A stretch of 34,252 nt of DNA from contig VBHI01000215.1 in NCBI GenBank assembly GCA_005881495.1, positions 1-34,252 of the forward strand, given 5' to 3'. The stretch comes from Chloroflexota bacterium (GTDB taxonomy: Bacteria > Chloroflexota > Ktedonobacteria > Ktedonobacterales > Ktedonobacteraceae). The position numbers and the translations under genes are program-made. Below are positions 33,479 through 34,252 of this stretch, piece after piece. The first letter of the stretch is position 1. Every line of letters begins with the position of its first letter. The notes beneath the pieces were generated by a model that had not been told where the DNA came from, searched no databases, and saw only the letters and a program-made list of their open reading frames with translations.

Positions 33479-34207
33479 TTAGCGGGCTGTATCTTTTGGC
33501 TTGACGCGTGGCGTAACCGGTTCATGTCGGTCCGCGTGCAGCGCACGGATTTCCGGAAGCGCATGGAGTTCGCTGATGACACGCGTCAGCGCCGGTGCGT
33601 CAGATGCGCGGCAGAGCAGTTCAATCGACTCAACCTCTTGCCCGCTCAGCAATTGGAGTTTCTCTACGGTGACCTCGTTGCGTGCGCAGGTGTCATAGAC
33701 GCTGGCGATCAATTGGGGTGTTACGGCTGTAGCCTCCAGGTGCAGGTGGTGGATGCTTGATGAAGGACGAGGCACGATGGCACGTTCTACGTAGTAGAGC
33801 AGGTACAGGACGAAAAACGTGAGAGCCGTTGTGACCACGGCCTCGACAATAAAACCTGCTCCACAGGCCATGCCGATAGCAGCTACCACCCAGATGGCGG
33901 CTGCGGTGGTGAGTCCTTGCACTTTCTCCTTTTCGCGGCTCAAGAAGATGGTGCCTCCACCCAGGAAGCCGATACCAGCCACGACATAGGAGGCGATACG
34001 TGTGGGGTCGAACGAGACGTGTAGGGAGCGAGCGATGTCGATAAAACCATAGGCCGAGATGGCGGTAAAGAGGGCCGAACCGAGGGAGACGAGAGCAAGC
34101 GTGCGCATGCCCGCTGACCGCTCATGGATTTCGCGCTCCAATCCGATGAAGGCGCCAATGAGTAAGGCCACCATCAGGCGCAGCAGGATGACGGGGAACG
34201 AGATCAT
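33479..34207 (-). CDS. MgtC/SapB family membrane protein
   Basis: Inner-membrane protein of 242 residues. The N-terminal MgtC domain has about four to five hydrophobic helices with the family hallmarks: LIGAFIGLEREIHERSAGMRT, FLGGGTIF and VQGLTTAAAIWVVAAIGMACG. A cytoplasmic C-terminal domain (about 150-225) follows that resembles an ACT-like fold (HHLHLEATAVTPQLIASVY). The family is linked to adaptation to low magnesium and to virulence in pathogens; here it is probably a general stress or ion-homeostasis factor. GAGGG precedes ATG 34207. The gene is complete within the window. Confidence 0.9.
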   Translation of the reverse strand: MISFPVILLRLMVALLIGAFIGLEREIHERSAGMRTLALVSLGSALFTAISAYGFIDIARSLHVSFDPTRIASYVVAGIGFLGGGTIFLSREKEKVQGLTTAAAIWVVAAIGMACGAGFIVEAVVTTALTFFVLYLLYYVERAIVPRPSSSIHHLHLEATAVTPQLIASVYDTCARNEVTVEKLQLLSGQEVESIELLCRASDAPALTRVISELHALPEIRALHADRHEPVTPRVKPKDTAR

Positions 34208-34252
34208 GGCATTTTACCCTCCGTTGGTGCAGGCTCGCTTTGAACAAGTGGG

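Overview
The window looks like a piece of a Chloroflexota genome, most probably class Ktedonobacteria. This is an inference from gene content. It has several large LuxR/MalT-like (LAL) regulators with AAA+ and TPR domains, a DUF6325 protein, a MurT-type Mur ligase with a zinc ribbon, an IS1182-type element, and a Pel exopolysaccharide cluster without the outer-membrane genes pelB and pelC, as expected for a single-membrane cell. No rRNA, tRNA or CRISPR array was seen.

Region 1 (1-2934): the 3' part of a LAL regulator, broken by a frameshift near 1110, whose frame runs on into the first codons of a second LAL gene. Region 2 (2935-11175): the main find, a Pel-type exopolysaccharide cluster in the order pelD, pelE, pelF, pelG, an Agd3-like CE18 deacetylase, and a GH114 endo-galactosaminidase-like hydrolase. 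The two activities that proteobacterial PelA carries in one polypeptide are separate genes here. PelD ends after its GAF domain and has no GGDEF domain. PelD, PelE, PelF and PelG would form the membrane synthase and export complex, and the last two enzymes would modify or cut the polymer. Region 3 (11255-11773): a C-terminal LAL remnant, so the cluster sits between an N-terminal and a C-terminal LAL fragment, as if it had been inserted into such a gene.

Region 4 (11774-16528): a small unknown minus-strand gene, then a same-strand run of methyltransferase (frameshifted start), PIG-L/LmbE deacetylase, PLP-dependent decarboxylase and DinB-like protein. Region 5 (16529-19542): a palindromic repeat element, a DUF6325 protein, a small membrane protein, a carboxymuconolactone-decarboxylase-like protein and a formylglycine-generating enzyme with both active-site cysteines. 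Region 6 (19624-21432): a complete IS1182-type insertion sequence with perfect 30-bp terminal repeats. Region 7 (21635-25050, minus strand): a glycosyltransferase that has lost its 5' end and is frameshifted, a DUF2182 membrane protein with an in-frame stop, and an intact SBP56/methanethiol-oxidase-like protein.

Region 8 (25176-27056): a perfect palindrome with possible back-to-back promoters, an emfourin-like protease inhibitor and, facing it, a protealysin-like M4 metallopeptidase with a collagen-like linker. Region 9 (27399-28944): a MurT-like gene with a clear promoter and strong terminator but an internal deletion and no gatD beside it. Region 10 (29270-34207, minus strand): a pentapeptide-repeat/TIR-like protein, a DUF4352 lipoprotein, a Uma2 nuclease-fold protein, an ATP-grasp enzyme preceded by a possible structured leader, and an MgtC/SapB membrane protein.

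Five genes here are broken by indels, truncation or a nonsense codon. Some may be sequencing or assembly errors, and raw reads would be needed to decide. All family assignments come from reading motifs; no database search was run.
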